Origin: Clostridia bacterium
GTDB lineage: Bacteria; Bacillota; Clostridia; Christensenellales; Aristaeellaceae
Length of the DNA: 64,000 nucleotides
Direction of reading: 5' to 3'
Assembly: GCA_900769875.1 (NCBI GenBank)
Contig: CAAGII010000036.1
Span: forward strand, 27,545-91,544
The position numbers and the translations under genes are program-made. Under the pieces are notes generated by a model that was given only the letters and a program-made list of their open reading frames with translations, did no database searches and had not been told where the DNA came from. Below, piece by piece: positions 17,071 to 26,833 of the stretch (positions are counted from its first letter, which is position 1; each line of letters opens with the position of its first letter).

Positions 17071-18236
17071 AAAGAGAAATTTTTGTGGCGGGCAGACCGC
17101 GAGAGATCGCCGTGATGGAGGACGGGCGGCTGGTGGAGTACCTCGTGGAGGACGGGGACGCCTTTGGCGCGGAGAGCATTTATCTTGGCAGGGTGGAGCG
17201 CGTGGTCAGCGGTATGCAGGCTGCGTTTGTTGATATCGGACAGGAAAAGTGCGGCTTCCTTCCGCTGGAGGAGCGCAGCCGCTCAGCCACGCTGCCGAAG
17301 CTTCAATGCGGCATGCGTGTGCTGGTACAGATCAAAAAAGAGGCGCAGGGCACAAAGGGCGCGTTTCTGACGCGCGATATCACGCTTTGCGGGGAATACC
17401 TGCTGTTCATGCCCTGCAACCGATATATCGGCGTATCCTCGCGCGTGGAGGACGAGGACGACAGGCGGGCGCTCCGTGCCATGGGTGCTCAAATGAGCGG
17501 CGGCGCGTTCGGGCTGGTAGTCCGCGCAAGCGCGCTGCATGCCGCCCCCGAGGCGGTGGAGCAGGAGCTTGCCCGGTTTCAACAGGCGTGGGAGCGGCTG
17601 AATCGCGAGGCCGCGACAGCGCCCGCATGCACCCTTGTCTACCGGCCACGCACGCTGCTGGACGGCGTGCTGGACGACTATCTGCCGCGCGGCGTCGATC
17701 GTGTGGTGACGGATGATCCTTCGCTGACCGTTCCGGGCATGCAGACAGAGATCGCAGCAGGCGATCTGATGCAGCGCTTCGGACTGACGGCCCAGCGCGA
17801 CCGCGCGCTGCAGCGCCGCGTGTGGCTCGACTGCGGGGGCAATCTTGTGATCGATCCCTGCGAGGCCATGACGGTGATTGATGTGAACACCGCGAAAAAC
17901 ACGGGCAAACGGCAGCTGGAGCAGACGCTGCTTCGCACCAATCTGGAGGCCGCGCGGGAGATCGCCCGACAGGCGCGTCTGCGCAACATGGGCGGGATCA
18001 TCCTGATTGACATGATTGATATGGAGCAGGAAGAATCGCGCCATCAGGTACTGGACGCGCTGCGCGACGCGTTCGCGCTCGACCGCGTCAAAACGGTGAT
18101 CCACGGTATGACCAGTCTGGGTCTGGTGGAGATGACCCGAAAGAAGGTTCGCGCGCCGCTGCGCGACGACTGGACAGCGCCCTGCGCTGTCTGCGGCGGA
18201 AGCGGACGTGTTTGGAAGGAGGAGCACCATGGCTGA
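17067..18236 (+). CDS. rng: Ribonuclease E/G family protein (RNase G)
   Basis: A 389-aa enzyme. An S1-like RNA-binding segment (SIYLGRVERVVSGMQAAFVDIG) is followed by the RNase H-like catalytic domain. That domain has TVIDVNTAKNTGK and GIILIDMIDM, which hold the metal-binding Asp residues. A C-terminal CAVCGGSG is equivalent to the zinc-link that joins subunits. The enzyme cuts single-stranded A/U-rich RNA in rRNA maturation and mRNA decay. It is shorter than enterobacterial RNase G (about 490 aa). The gene overlaps DUF2344, and its last codons hold the ribosome-binding site of miaB. Confidence 0.93.
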   Translation: MKREIFVAGRPREIAVMEDGRLVEYLVEDGDAFGAESIYLGRVERVVSGMQAAFVDIGQEKCGFLPLEERSRSATLPKLQCGMRVLVQIKKEAQGTKGAFLTRDITLCGEYLLFMPCNRYIGVSSRVEDEDDRRALRAMGAQMSGGAFGLVVRASALHAAPEAVEQELARFQQAWERLNREAATAPACTLVYRPRTLLDGVLDDYLPRGVDRVVTDDPSLTVPGMQTEIAAGDLMQRFGLTAQRDRALQRRVWLDCGGNLVIDPCEAMTVIDVNTAKNTGKRQLEQTLLRTNLEAAREIARQARLRNMGGIILIDMIDMEQEESRHQVLDALRDAFALDRVKTVIHGMTSLGLVEMTRKKVRAPLRDDWTAPCAVCGGSGRVWKEEHHG

Positions 18237-19629
18237 ACGCAGCGCGAAAATGGTGTCCAAGGCGCAGCTGGCGGAGCAGCGCGCCTATATGCAGGAGGTC
18301 AGCAGGCTGCCCAATCGCCCCAGGAGCTTTCATGTGGTGACCTACGGCTGCCAGATGAACGCGCATGATTCGGAAATCTATGCCGGCATGCTTCGCGATA
18401 TGGGTATGGAGGAAGCGCCCGACCGGGAGCATGCTGACTTTGTGCTGTTCAACACCTGCTGCGTCCGCGACAATGCGGAGCGCAGGGCGCTGGGCAACGT
18501 GACATGGCTTAAGGAGGTACGCAAGCGCAACCCGAATCTGATGATTGCGGTGTGCGGCTGCATGGTGCAGGAGCCCGGCATGGCGGAAAGGCTGCTTGCG
18601 CAGTACCGCTTTGTGGATCTGGCCTTTGGCACCGCCAACAGCTACAGGCTGCCCGAGCTGCTCTACCGCGCGCTGAACACGGATCGCGCGGTGGTCGAAG
18701 TGGAGGACGAGGACGTCATTGCCGAGGATCTGCCCGTCAAGCGCCTGCGGCAGGACGCGGCGTATGTGACCATCATGTACGGCTGCAACAACTTCTGCTC
18801 CTACTGCATCGTGCCCTATGTCCGCGGGCGCGAGCGCAGCCGCGAAATGAGCGCCATCCTGCGCGAGGCGGAGGGGCTGGCGGCAAGCGGCGTGAAGGAA
18901 GTGATGCTGCTGGGGCAGAACGTGAACAGCTACGGCAAGGGCCTTGCGGGCGATGTAAGCTTCGCGAAGCTTCTTCGCGAGCTGGACGGGGTGGGCATCC
19001 CGCGCATCCGCTTCATGACCTCGCACCCGAAGGATTTGTCCGACGAGCTGATTGATGCCATGGGCTCCTGCGCGCATGTGCTGCCGCAGTTCCATCTGCC
19101 TGTGCAGTCGGGCAATGATGAAATCCTGCGTCTGATGAACCGCCGCTACGATCGCGCGCGCTATCTTGACCGTGTGCGCCGCCTGCGCGAGGCGGTGCCG
19201 GGCATCGGCCTGACCACCGATATCATCGTGGCCTTCCCCGGTGAAACGGAGGCGCAGTTTCAGGATACGATGAGCCTTGTGGACGAGGTCGGCTATGACA
19301 GCGCGTTCACCTTCATCTACTCGCCCCGCGTGGGTACCGCGGCTGCCTCCATGCCGGGACAGATTCCCGAGGACGTGGCGACCGATCGCATCCAGCGCCT
19401 GATCGCACTGCAGGAAAAGCGCCAGCGCGAGACCATGGCGCGCTTTATCGGCATGGAGGAGGAAGTACTGGTGGAGGGGCTCAGCCGCCGCAGCGACACG
19501 CAGGTGTCGGGCAAGGGACGGCATGGCGTATCCATCACCCTGCCGGGCACGCAGGCGGATGTGGGCCAGGTGCTCCGCGTGCGCGTCACCGAACAGAAGA
19601 ACAATACCCTGATGGCGGAAAGAAAGTGA
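18229..19629 (+). CDS. miaB: tRNA-2-methylthio-N6-dimethylallyladenosine synthase MiaB
   Basis: A 466-aa radical SAM methylthiotransferase. The N-terminal UPF0004 domain carries three cluster cysteines (VVTYGCQMN, NTCCVR, VCGCM). The radical SAM motif is YGCNNFCSYCIVPYVRGRERSR, and a C-terminal TRAM domain ends at about residue 466. MiaB adds 2-methylthio to i6A37 in tRNAs; the i6A is made by MiaA, which is encoded four genes downstream in the same operon. ATG 18229 follows GGAAGGAGG and overlaps the end of rng. Confidence 0.97.
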   Translation: MAERSAKMVSKAQLAEQRAYMQEVSRLPNRPRSFHVVTYGCQMNAHDSEIYAGMLRDMGMEEAPDREHADFVLFNTCCVRDNAERRALGNVTWLKEVRKRNPNLMIAVCGCMVQEPGMAERLLAQYRFVDLAFGTANSYRLPELLYRALNTDRAVVEVEDEDVIAEDLPVKRLRQDAAYVTIMYGCNNFCSYCIVPYVRGRERSREMSAILREAEGLAASGVKEVMLLGQNVNSYGKGLAGDVSFAKLLRELDGVGIPRIRFMTSHPKDLSDELIDAMGSCAHVLPQFHLPVQSGNDEILRLMNRRYDRARYLDRVRRLREAVPGIGLTTDIIVAFPGETEAQFQDTMSLVDEVGYDSAFTFIYSPRVGTAAASMPGQIPEDVATDRIQRLIALQEKRQRETMARFIGMEEEVLVEGLSRRSDTQVSGKGRHGVSITLPGTQADVGQVLRVRVTEQKNNTLMAERK

Positions 19630-19639
19630 GGGATACGCC

Positions 19640-20035
19640 ATGCGAGATGTCATGCTGAAAACGCAGGCGCTGGGCGAGGCGATTGTAAGCAGCGCGCCCT
19701 ACAGGCGCAAGCTTGAGGCCGAGGAAAGGCTGAGCGCTGATCCGGAGGCGGCTGCCGTGATAGCGGCATACATGGAGAAGCGCTCCTGTGTGGAGGACGC
19801 GATGAGCAGCGAGCCCATTGATCCTGTGCGCCTCGCTCAGGCGGGACAGGCGCTGGAGGAGGCGGAAAGCGTCATGAATGCGCATCCGCTGGTGATGGAG
19901 GCGAAGAAGTGCGACGAAGCCTACCATGCCATGATGGAGAATGTCAACCGTCTCCTTCGCCTGATCGTGGAGGGCGAGGGGGACGGCGGAAGCGGCTGCA
20001 CGGGCTCCTGCGAGACCTGCTCCGGCTGCCACTGA
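19640..20035 (+). CDS. YlbF/YmcA family regulator with a four-cysteine tail
   Basis: A 131-aa helical protein of the YlbF/YmcA (Com_YlbF) family. It has the long helical hairpin of the family (EERLSADPEAAAVIAAYMEK) and ends in a Gly/Ser/Cys tail with Cys120, 124, 127 and 130 (CX3CX2CX2C). In Bacillus the YlbF-YmcA-YaaT complex binds 4Fe-4S clusters and promotes RNase Y-dependent RNA maturation and sporulation/competence control. The tail here is a plausible cluster ligand set. The gene sits 10 bases after miaB and 37 before mutS. Confidence 0.82.
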   Translation: MRDVMLKTQALGEAIVSSAPYRRKLEAEERLSADPEAAAVIAAYMEKRSCVEDAMSSEPIDPVRLAQAGQALEEAESVMNAHPLVMEAKKCDEAYHAMMENVNRLLRLIVEGEGDGGSGCTGSCETCSGCH

Positions 20036-20072
20036 GGATCGCTGACCTTCCTGAATTGAAGGAGAACGGGCT

Positions 20073-22679
20073 ATGGGCGTAACGCCAATGATGCAGCAGT
20101 ATCTGCGCCTGAAGGCGCAGTACCCGGATACGGTGCTGTTTTTCCGGCTGGGCGACTTTTATGAGATGTTTTTTGACGACGCGCGCATGGTCTCGCAGGA
20201 GCTGGAGCTGACGCTGACCGGCAAGGACTGCGGGCTGGAGGAGCGCGCGCCGATGTGCGGCGTGCCGCATCACGCGGTGAACGTGTATGTGGAAAAGCTG
20301 ATCGCGCGCGGGCACAAGGTGGCCATCTGCGAACAGATGGAGGATCCCGCCACGGCGAAGGGGCTGGTGGAGCGCGATGTGATCCGCGTGATCACCCCCG
20401 GCACACTGACGGATGGATCGCTGGTGGACGAGAAGGCCAACAACTTTTTGCTCAGCCTGTGCTTTGCCTCCGACCGCTGCGGTATGGCCATGGCGGACGT
20501 GGGCACGGGCGAGTTCTATGTGCATGAAATCACGCAGCCGGAGCAGACGCTGCGCGACGAGCTTGCGCGCATCGCGCCCACGGAAATCATCACCAGCGAT
20601 CAGGTACGTTTGCGCGCGTGCATGGGTCGGGAGGACAGCGCCGTATCCGAGCAGCCGGGCGCGTGGTATCAGTACCAGAACGCCTCGGACTGCCTGTGCA
20701 GGCACTTTGGCCTGCATGACCTGTCGCCCCTTGGCCTGCAGGAGGAGTACCGCACAGCCGCGTGCGCCGCAGGCGCGCTGATGCGTTACCTGATGGAGAC
20801 GCAGAAGAACGCCATGGAGCATATCACGGGTCTGCGCATCTATCAGGGCAGCAGAACCATGCTGCTGGATCGCAACACCCGCCGCAACCTGGAGCTGACC
20901 GAAAGCATCCGCGGACGCAGCCGCAAGGGAAGCCTTCTCTGGCTGCTGGATCACACCGCCACCGCCATGGGCGGGCGCCTGCTGCGAAGCTGGATCGAGC
21001 AGCCGCTGACCGACCGTGCCATGATCGAGCGCCGTCTTGACGCGGTGGAGGAGTTTGCGTCGCAGCATGTGCTGACCATGACGCTGGTGGAGAGCCTCAA
21101 GGGCGTGTACGATATCGAGCGTCTGCTGAGCAAGGTGGCGTACAAGAGCCTGAACGCGCGCGACTGTCTTGCGCTTGGCATGTCCCTTGGCCATGTGCCG
21201 GAAATCCGCGAGCTGCTTCATGACGCGAAGTGCGAGGCCGTACGGGGTCTGCGCGACGCGCTCGATCCGCTGGAGGATGTGGCGGAGCTGCTGGGGCGCG
21301 CCATCCATCCCGATGCGCCCGCGGTGATTACCGAGGGCGGTATCATCCGCGACGGCTACTCCCAGATGCTGGACGAATACCGCGCGGCCTCCAGCGGAGG
21401 GAAGCAGTGGATTCTTGAAATGGAGCAGCGTGAGCGCGAGGCGACCGGTATCAAGAACCTGCGCGTGCAGTACAACAAGGTGTTCGGCTATTATATCGAG
21501 GTTACCAAGAGCAACTACGATCTGGTGCCTGAGCGCTACATCCGCAAGCAGACGCTCGCCAACGCCGAGCGCTTCATGACGCCCGAGCTCAAGGAGATTG
21601 AGCAAAAGATCATTGGCGCGCAGGAGCAGAGCGTGCGGCTGGAGCTGCAGTTGTTTGGCGAAATCCGCGAGCGCATCGCATCGCAGATCGCCCGCATTCA
21701 GCGCACCGCCGAGGCGCTCAAGCAGCTGGACGCGCTGCTCAGCCTTGCGCAGGCAGCCGTGACGGGACGCTATGTCCGCCCGCAAACGAACGAAACAGGC
21801 GATATGGAGATCATCGCCGGACGGCATCCTGTGGTGGAGCAGACCATGCAGGACGGCGGCTTTGTGCCCAACGATACCCACATGAACTGCGATGCGCAGC
21901 GCATGCTCATCATCACCGGCCCGAACATGGCCGGTAAAAGCACCTACATGCGTCAGGTCGCGCTGATCGCCCTGATGGCGCACATCGGCTCGTTCGTGCC
22001 GGCGGACAGCGCCAATATCCCCATGCTTGACCGGATCTTTACCCGCGTCGGCGCGTCGGACGATCTGGCGAGCGGACAGTCCACCTTTATGGTGGAGATG
22101 GCGGAGACCGCCTACATCCTGCGAAACGCGACGGCGAAATCGCTTGTGATATTGGACGAAATCGGGCGCGGCACGTCCACCTTCGACGGCCTCGCCATCG
22201 CCTGGGCGGTGGTGGAATACCTCTGCGACCGCGAGCGCTGCGGCGCGAAAACGCTCTTTGCGACGCACTACCACGAGCTGTCCGAGCTGGAGGGGCATGT
22301 CGAGGGCGTGGAAAATTACTGCATCTCCGTGCGCGAGCATGGCGAGGACGTGATCTTCCTGCGCAAGATTGTGCGCGGCGGGGCGGACAAGTCCTTCGGC
22401 GTGCATGTGGCGCGCCTTGCGGGCGTACCGCATTCGGTGCTGGTGCGCGCGCATGAGATTCAGGCGCGCCTTGAGGTGAGCAACATCAACCAGAACAGCA
22501 TCGGACAGAACATCCTCGGCGGGCAGGAGGAAGCGCGCCCCAGCGAGCAGGTGGATATGTTCGAGTACCAGAAAATGGAAATTATCAACGAGCTGCAGAC
22601 CATTGATGTGATGGCGCTGACCCCGATGGACGCGATCAACAAGCTGTTCCTGCTCAGGGAAAAGGCGCGGAAGCTATAA
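20073..22679 (+). CDS. mutS: DNA mismatch repair protein MutS
   Basis: Full-length, 868 aa. The mismatch-binding Phe-X-Glu motif is in FFRLGDFYEMF near the N-terminus. Connector, lever and clamp domains follow. The ABC ATPase has Walker A GPNMAGKSTY near residue 613, Walker B LVILDEIGRGTSTFDG and a downstream ATHYHEL. It recognises mismatches and recruits MutL, which is encoded next. ATG 20073 follows GAAGGAGA. Confidence 0.98.
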   Translation: MGVTPMMQQYLRLKAQYPDTVLFFRLGDFYEMFFDDARMVSQELELTLTGKDCGLEERAPMCGVPHHAVNVYVEKLIARGHKVAICEQMEDPATAKGLVERDVIRVITPGTLTDGSLVDEKANNFLLSLCFASDRCGMAMADVGTGEFYVHEITQPEQTLRDELARIAPTEIITSDQVRLRACMGREDSAVSEQPGAWYQYQNASDCLCRHFGLHDLSPLGLQEEYRTAACAAGALMRYLMETQKNAMEHITGLRIYQGSRTMLLDRNTRRNLELTESIRGRSRKGSLLWLLDHTATAMGGRLLRSWIEQPLTDRAMIERRLDAVEEFASQHVLTMTLVESLKGVYDIERLLSKVAYKSLNARDCLALGMSLGHVPEIRELLHDAKCEAVRGLRDALDPLEDVAELLGRAIHPDAPAVITEGGIIRDGYSQMLDEYRAASSGGKQWILEMEQREREATGIKNLRVQYNKVFGYYIEVTKSNYDLVPERYIRKQTLANAERFMTPELKEIEQKIIGAQEQSVRLELQLFGEIRERIASQIARIQRTAEALKQLDALLSLAQAAVTGRYVRPQTNETGDMEIIAGRHPVVEQTMQDGGFVPNDTHMNCDAQRMLIITGPNMAGKSTYMRQVALIALMAHIGSFVPADSANIPMLDRIFTRVGASDDLASGQSTFMVEMAETAYILRNATAKSLVILDEIGRGTSTFDGLAIAWAVVEYLCDRERCGAKTLFATHYHELSELEGHVEGVENYCISVREHGEDVIFLRKIVRGGADKSFGVHVARLAGVPHSVLVRAHEIQARLEVSNINQNSIGQNILGGQEEARPSEQVDMFEYQKMEIINELQTIDVMALTPMDAINKLFLLREKARKL

Positions 22680-22697
22680 GCGGGGCAAGGAGTCAAT

Positions 22698-24617
22698 ATG
22701 GCTGGAAAGATCAGGCTGCTGACCGACGAGGTCATCGGCAAAATCGCCGCGGGCGAGGTGGTGGAGCGACCCGCCGCCGCCATCAAGGAGCTGGTGGAAA
22801 ACAGTCTTGACGCGGGAGCAAGCGCCGTAACGGTGGAAATCCGCGACGGCGGCATCAGCTATTTCCGCGTGACGGACAATGGCAGCGGAATTGAGCAGAG
22901 CGAAATCCGCATGGCGTTTGAGCGGCACGCCACCAGCAAGATCAGCAGGGCGCAGGAGCTGTTCTCCATCCAGACCCTCGGCTTTCGCGGCGAGGCGCTT
23001 GCCTCCATCGCGGCGGTGGGGCGCGTCACCTGCACGACCCGCACACGCCATGACGCGTCGGGCGTCAAGGTGGTCAACGAGGGCGGCGTGATTACCTCCA
23101 TGGAGGAGGCGGCCTGCCCGGAGGGCACCACGTTTGTGGTGCGCGATCTGTTCTTCAACACGCCGGTACGCCTGCGCTTTCTGAAAAAGCCCGCGACCGA
23201 GGGAAGCCTTGTGTCCGACCTGATGATGCGGATGATTCTCTCACGCCCCGATGTGTCCTTCCGCTACATCAATCAGGGCAAGACGCTTTACCACTCCGCA
23301 GGCAACGGCAAGCTGGACAGCGCGGTGTTCGCCATCTACGGCACGGAAATGCTGCGCTCCATGCGCCGGGTGGAGGGCTGTCAGGGCGGCGTGGTGCTGT
23401 CGGGCTATGTGGGCATCGGCGAAAGCGGACGCGGAAACCGCAGTCACCAGTCGTTTTTCATCAACGGCAGATACATGCGCTCCGCGCTTCTGTCCGCCGC
23501 GCTGGAGGACGCATGCCGCGAGCGGGTGATGATCGGGCGCTATCCCGTGTGCGTGCTGCATCTGACGATGCCCTATGAGTCGGTGGATGTGAATGTGCAT
23601 CCTAACAAGCTGGAGGTGCGCTTCCAGAACGAGCAGCAGGTGGGCGACGCGGTGATGGCGATCGTTCGCGACGCGATCACCGACCGGGACGCGCTGGAGC
23701 GCCCCGCACAGCTGCTGCTGGACAAGGAAGCGCCCCCGCAAAAACAGGCCGTGGTGACGGCCTCTCAGGTCGAAAGACAGCTCCCGGTCAAGGTGGAGCC
23801 GCCGCGTCCCGAGTCCGCGCCGCGCGCGCCGATTCCCGCTTCGCCCGCCATGCCGCGCGAAGCGCCGACGCCGAAAGCCCCGGAGCAGCCTGTCTCCGCG
23901 TTTCTTCGCGCACCGGCGGCGGATGTGTCGGGTTATCGCGCTCCGCTTGCGCCGCCGCAGCCGCTTGCGGAGCCGCCACGGACGGCGCAGCCCGCCGCCG
24001 TGCCCCAGGCTGAGCAGGTCGCTTCCTTCCTGCCGGACGCGCCCAAGCGCATGAAGCTGATCGGCACACTGTTTGACACCTACATTCTGGTGGAGTATGA
24101 GCAGAGCCTTCTGCTGATTGACCAGCATGCCGTTCATGAGCGGCTGCTCTTTGACCGGTGGATGAAGCTTTACGACACACAGCGCGCCGGGCAGGAGCTG
24201 CTGGTGCCGATGATCGTCACCGTCACCCGCAGCGAGCAGAGGCTGCTGGAGGAAAACCGGGAGCTGCTGCAGCGGCTCGGCCTGTATACAGAGCCGCTTG
24301 GCGATACCGAGATCAGCGTGCGTACCATTCCGATGCTGCTGGGACAGCCGCAGACGCAGGATTTCCTGCATGACGTGCTCGCGCAGCTGGAGTCGGAGCG
24401 CGGGCTGGTGACGCTGGAAAAGCGGCGCACAGCCATTTTACAGACCGCGTGCAAGCATGCCGTGAAGGGCGGCGAAAAGCTGGATGAAGCGTCCATCCGG
24501 GAGCTGGTGACGCGCATGATCGAGGATCATGTCACGCCGACCTGTCCGCACGGGCGTCCGCTGGTGGTCGCGCTGACCCATGCGGAGCTGGACAGAAAAT
24601 TCAGACGCATTCAATAA
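22698..24617 (+). CDS. mutL: DNA mismatch repair endonuclease MutL
   Basis: A 639-aa protein. The N-terminal GHKL ATPase has IAAGEVVERPAAAIKELVENS, DNGSGIE and GFRGEAL. A Pro/Ala-rich linker spans about residues 340-440. The C-terminal dimerisation/endonuclease domain has DQHAVHERLLFD (the endonuclease motif of organisms lacking MutH, with Asp in place of the final Glu) and the zinc-associated CPHGRP near the end. It nicks the nascent strand after MutS signalling. It lies 18 bases after mutS. Confidence 0.97.
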   Translation: MAGKIRLLTDEVIGKIAAGEVVERPAAAIKELVENSLDAGASAVTVEIRDGGISYFRVTDNGSGIEQSEIRMAFERHATSKISRAQELFSIQTLGFRGEALASIAAVGRVTCTTRTRHDASGVKVVNEGGVITSMEEAACPEGTTFVVRDLFFNTPVRLRFLKKPATEGSLVSDLMMRMILSRPDVSFRYINQGKTLYHSAGNGKLDSAVFAIYGTEMLRSMRRVEGCQGGVVLSGYVGIGESGRGNRSHQSFFINGRYMRSALLSAALEDACRERVMIGRYPVCVLHLTMPYESVDVNVHPNKLEVRFQNEQQVGDAVMAIVRDAITDRDALERPAQLLLDKEAPPQKQAVVTASQVERQLPVKVEPPRPESAPRAPIPASPAMPREAPTPKAPEQPVSAFLRAPAADVSGYRAPLAPPQPLAEPPRTAQPAAVPQAEQVASFLPDAPKRMKLIGTLFDTYILVEYEQSLLLIDQHAVHERLLFDRWMKLYDTQRAGQELLVPMIVTVTRSEQRLLEENRELLQRLGLYTEPLGDTEISVRTIPMLLGQPQTQDFLHDVLAQLESERGLVTLEKRRTAILQTACKHAVKGGEKLDEASIRELVTRMIEDHVTPTCPHGRPLVVALTHAELDRKFRRIQ

Positions 24618-24633
24618 CGAGGAGAGCAGAGAG

Positions 24634-25557
24634 ATGGACGCAACCTGCTGGGTGCTGTCAGGCCCGACGGCCAGCGGAAAGACCGCGCTGAGCCTGCGCC
24701 TTGCCAGAGCGCATCAGTGCGAGATCATCTGCATGGATTCCATGCAGATCTACCGCGGCATGGATATCGGCACAGCCAAGCCCACCGTGGAGGAGCTTGC
24801 ACAGGCGCCGCACCACATGGTGGATGTGGCCGATCCGCGCGAACCCTTCAGCGTGGCGCGCTATCAGGAGATGGCGGAGGAATGTGTGCGCGCGATTCAA
24901 TCGCGCGGGCATCGCGCGCTGTTTGTGGGCGGTACGGGACTGTATCTGCGCGCGCTTCGTCATCCGATGGCGTTGGGCGAGGTTGCGGGAGACGAAGGAA
25001 TTCGCGAGGAGCTGCAGTCCATGGCCGATCAGCCCGGCGGCAGGGAAAGGCTGCACGCCATGCTGCAGGCGGTGGATCCCGTGAGCGCGGCGCGGCTGCA
25101 TGTCAACGACGTGCGCCGCGTCATCCGCGCGCTGGAGGTGTACCGCCTCACGGGCAAGCCCTTCTCCGAGCAAGCTGCGCCTGAGCGCCCGGGCGCGTTT
25201 CGCTACCGGGTCGCTTCGCTGGACATGGACCGCGCGCTTCTCTACCGCAGGATTGAACAGCGGGTGGATCAGATGATCGCCATGGGGCTGCTTTGCGAGG
25301 TGCGCGCCCTGCTCGACAGCGGCGTGCCATCTGACGCGCAGTCCATGAAGGGGCTTGGCTACAAGGAACTGATCCCCTGCCTTCGCGGCGAATGCACGCT
25401 GGAGGAAGCCGTCTATGAAATGAAAAAGGGTACGCGTCATTACGCCAAGCGCCAGTTGACATGGATGCGGCGCGAGGAGGACGTGAAGTGGATCGACCCG
25501 ACCAGTCCCGGCGCCTATGAGGCGCTTGAAAAGTGGTTTGTCAAAGGAGAAGCATAA
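24634..25557 (+). CDS. miaA: tRNA dimethylallyltransferase MiaA
   Basis: A 307-aa enzyme with the P-loop GPTASGKT at residues 10-17, then CMDSMQIYRGMDIGTAKPT, which binds the prenyl donor and tRNA. The C-terminal LTWMRRE fits the family. It transfers dimethylallyl to A37 of tRNAs reading UNN codons, giving i6A for MiaB. ATG 24634 follows GAGGAGAG, and an upstream in-frame ATG at 24580 lies within mutL. The stop overlaps the next start (ATAATG). Confidence 0.96.
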   Translation: MDATCWVLSGPTASGKTALSLRLARAHQCEIICMDSMQIYRGMDIGTAKPTVEELAQAPHHMVDVADPREPFSVARYQEMAEECVRAIQSRGHRALFVGGTGLYLRALRHPMALGEVAGDEGIREELQSMADQPGGRERLHAMLQAVDPVSAARLHVNDVRRVIRALEVYRLTGKPFSEQAAPERPGAFRYRVASLDMDRALLYRRIEQRVDQMIAMGLLCEVRALLDSGVPSDAQSMKGLGYKELIPCLRGECTLEEAVYEMKKGTRHYAKRQLTWMRREEDVKWIDPTSPGAYEALEKWFVKGEA

Positions 25558-26810
25558 TGACCATCGAGCAGCTGATGAAGCAGGCTGAGAGCAGCCTTGA
25601 AAAGACCCTTGCCCGCATTGACGCGATGGAGGAGAGCGGCACCCGCCGGGTGCTGCAGGCGTTTCAGACGCACGAAATCGCCTACCGTCACTTTGCCCCG
25701 ACCACGGGCTACGGCTATGACGACGTGGGCCGCGATACGCTGGAGCGTGTGTTTGCGGATCTGTTTGGCACGGAAAAGGCGATTGTCCGTCCGCAGATTG
25801 CCAGCGGAACGCACGCGATCTCGCTGTGCCTGTTTGGACTGACGCTGCCGGGCGACCATATCCTGTCAGCCACAGGACGGCCCTATGACACGCTGGAGGA
25901 CATCATCGGCATTGATGAGAGCAAAACGCCGGTCGGGTCGCTCAAGGAGATGGGCGTGTCCTACAGCGAGGTGGAGCTTGCGCCTGAGGGCGGGATCGAT
26001 CTTGACGCGGTGGAGCGCGCAATCCGCCCCAACACGACGCTGGTCATCGCGCAGCGCAGCCGTGGATATGCGTGGCGTCCTTCGCTGATGCCGGAGGCGT
26101 TTGAGCCGCTGGCGAGGATGCTGCATGAAAGGCATCCCGGTGTCCGGCTGATGGTGGACAACTGCTACGGCGAGTTCGTGCAGGAGAAGGAGCCGAGTCA
26201 CTACGGCGCGGATGTATGCGTAGGCAGCCTGATCAAGAATCCAGGCGGTGGACTTGCGCCCACGGGCGGCTACATCGTGGGGCGGGCGGACGCGGTGGAG
26301 CGCATCAGCTATCGCCTGACCGCGCCCGGCATCGGGCTGGAGGTTGGCAGCTACGCGGGCAGCTATCAGCCCTTCTACCAGGGGCTGTTCATGGCTCCGC
26401 ACACGGTGGCGCAGGCGCTGAAAACGGCATGCCTTGCCGCGCGCGTGTTTGAAATGCTGGGCATGACCACCACCCCGCCCGCGGACGAAAACCGCGCTGA
26501 TATCATTCAGGCGATCCAGATGGGCACGCCCGAGCGGCTGGTGGCATTCTGTCAGGGAATCCAGATGGCGAGCCCCATCGATTCCATGGCGCTGCCTGAG
26601 CCGTGGGATATGCCCGGCTACACCGATCAGGTGGTGATGGCTGCCGGTACCTTTGTGGCAGGCGCGTCGGTGGAGCTGAGCGCGGACGCGCCCATGCGCG
26701 AGCCGTACACCTGCTACCTGCAGGGCGGACTGACCTTTGCCCATGGACGCATTGCGCTGGCCAGAGCGCTGGAGCGCATGGTGGAGGCCGGCGCACTGCA
26801 GCTTGACTGA
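25557..26810 (+). CDS. Methionine gamma-lyase family PLP protein (YnbB type)
   Basis: A PLP-dependent fold-type I protein of 417 aa. It has the YnbB/'aluminium resistance protein' signature APTTGYGYDDVGRDTLE near the N-terminus, and the cofactor Lys lies in VGSLIKNPGGGLAPTGGY. Family members are predicted C-S lyases whose physiological substrate is unproven. ATG 25557 overlaps the miaA stop and follows AAAGGAGA. It is the last gene of the operon that starts at 14555; a hairpin follows 24 bases after the stop. Confidence 0.9.
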   Translation: MTIEQLMKQAESSLEKTLARIDAMEESGTRRVLQAFQTHEIAYRHFAPTTGYGYDDVGRDTLERVFADLFGTEKAIVRPQIASGTHAISLCLFGLTLPGDHILSATGRPYDTLEDIIGIDESKTPVGSLKEMGVSYSEVELAPEGGIDLDAVERAIRPNTTLVIAQRSRGYAWRPSLMPEAFEPLARMLHERHPGVRLMVDNCYGEFVQEKEPSHYGADVCVGSLIKNPGGGLAPTGGYIVGRADAVERISYRLTAPGIGLEVGSYAGSYQPFYQGLFMAPHTVAQALKTACLAARVFEMLGMTTTPPADENRADIIQAIQMGTPERLVAFCQGIQMASPIDSMALPEPWDMPGYTDQVVMAAGTFVAGASVELSADAPMREPYTCYLQGGLTFAHGRIALARALERMVEAGALQLD

Positions 26811-26833
26811 CCCCGCAAGCAAAGCATGTATCG

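Noticed and set aside
19944..22454. A long open frame antisense to mutS
   Set aside because: Same reason: it fully overlaps an unambiguous mutS gene, with a composition of His/Arg/Ala/Gln from reversed codons.
22698..24617. Possible loss of MutL endonuclease activity because of Asp instead of the last Glu in DQHA..E....E
   Set aside because: The substitution is conservative, and the other motif CPHGRP is intact, so loss of function is not supported.
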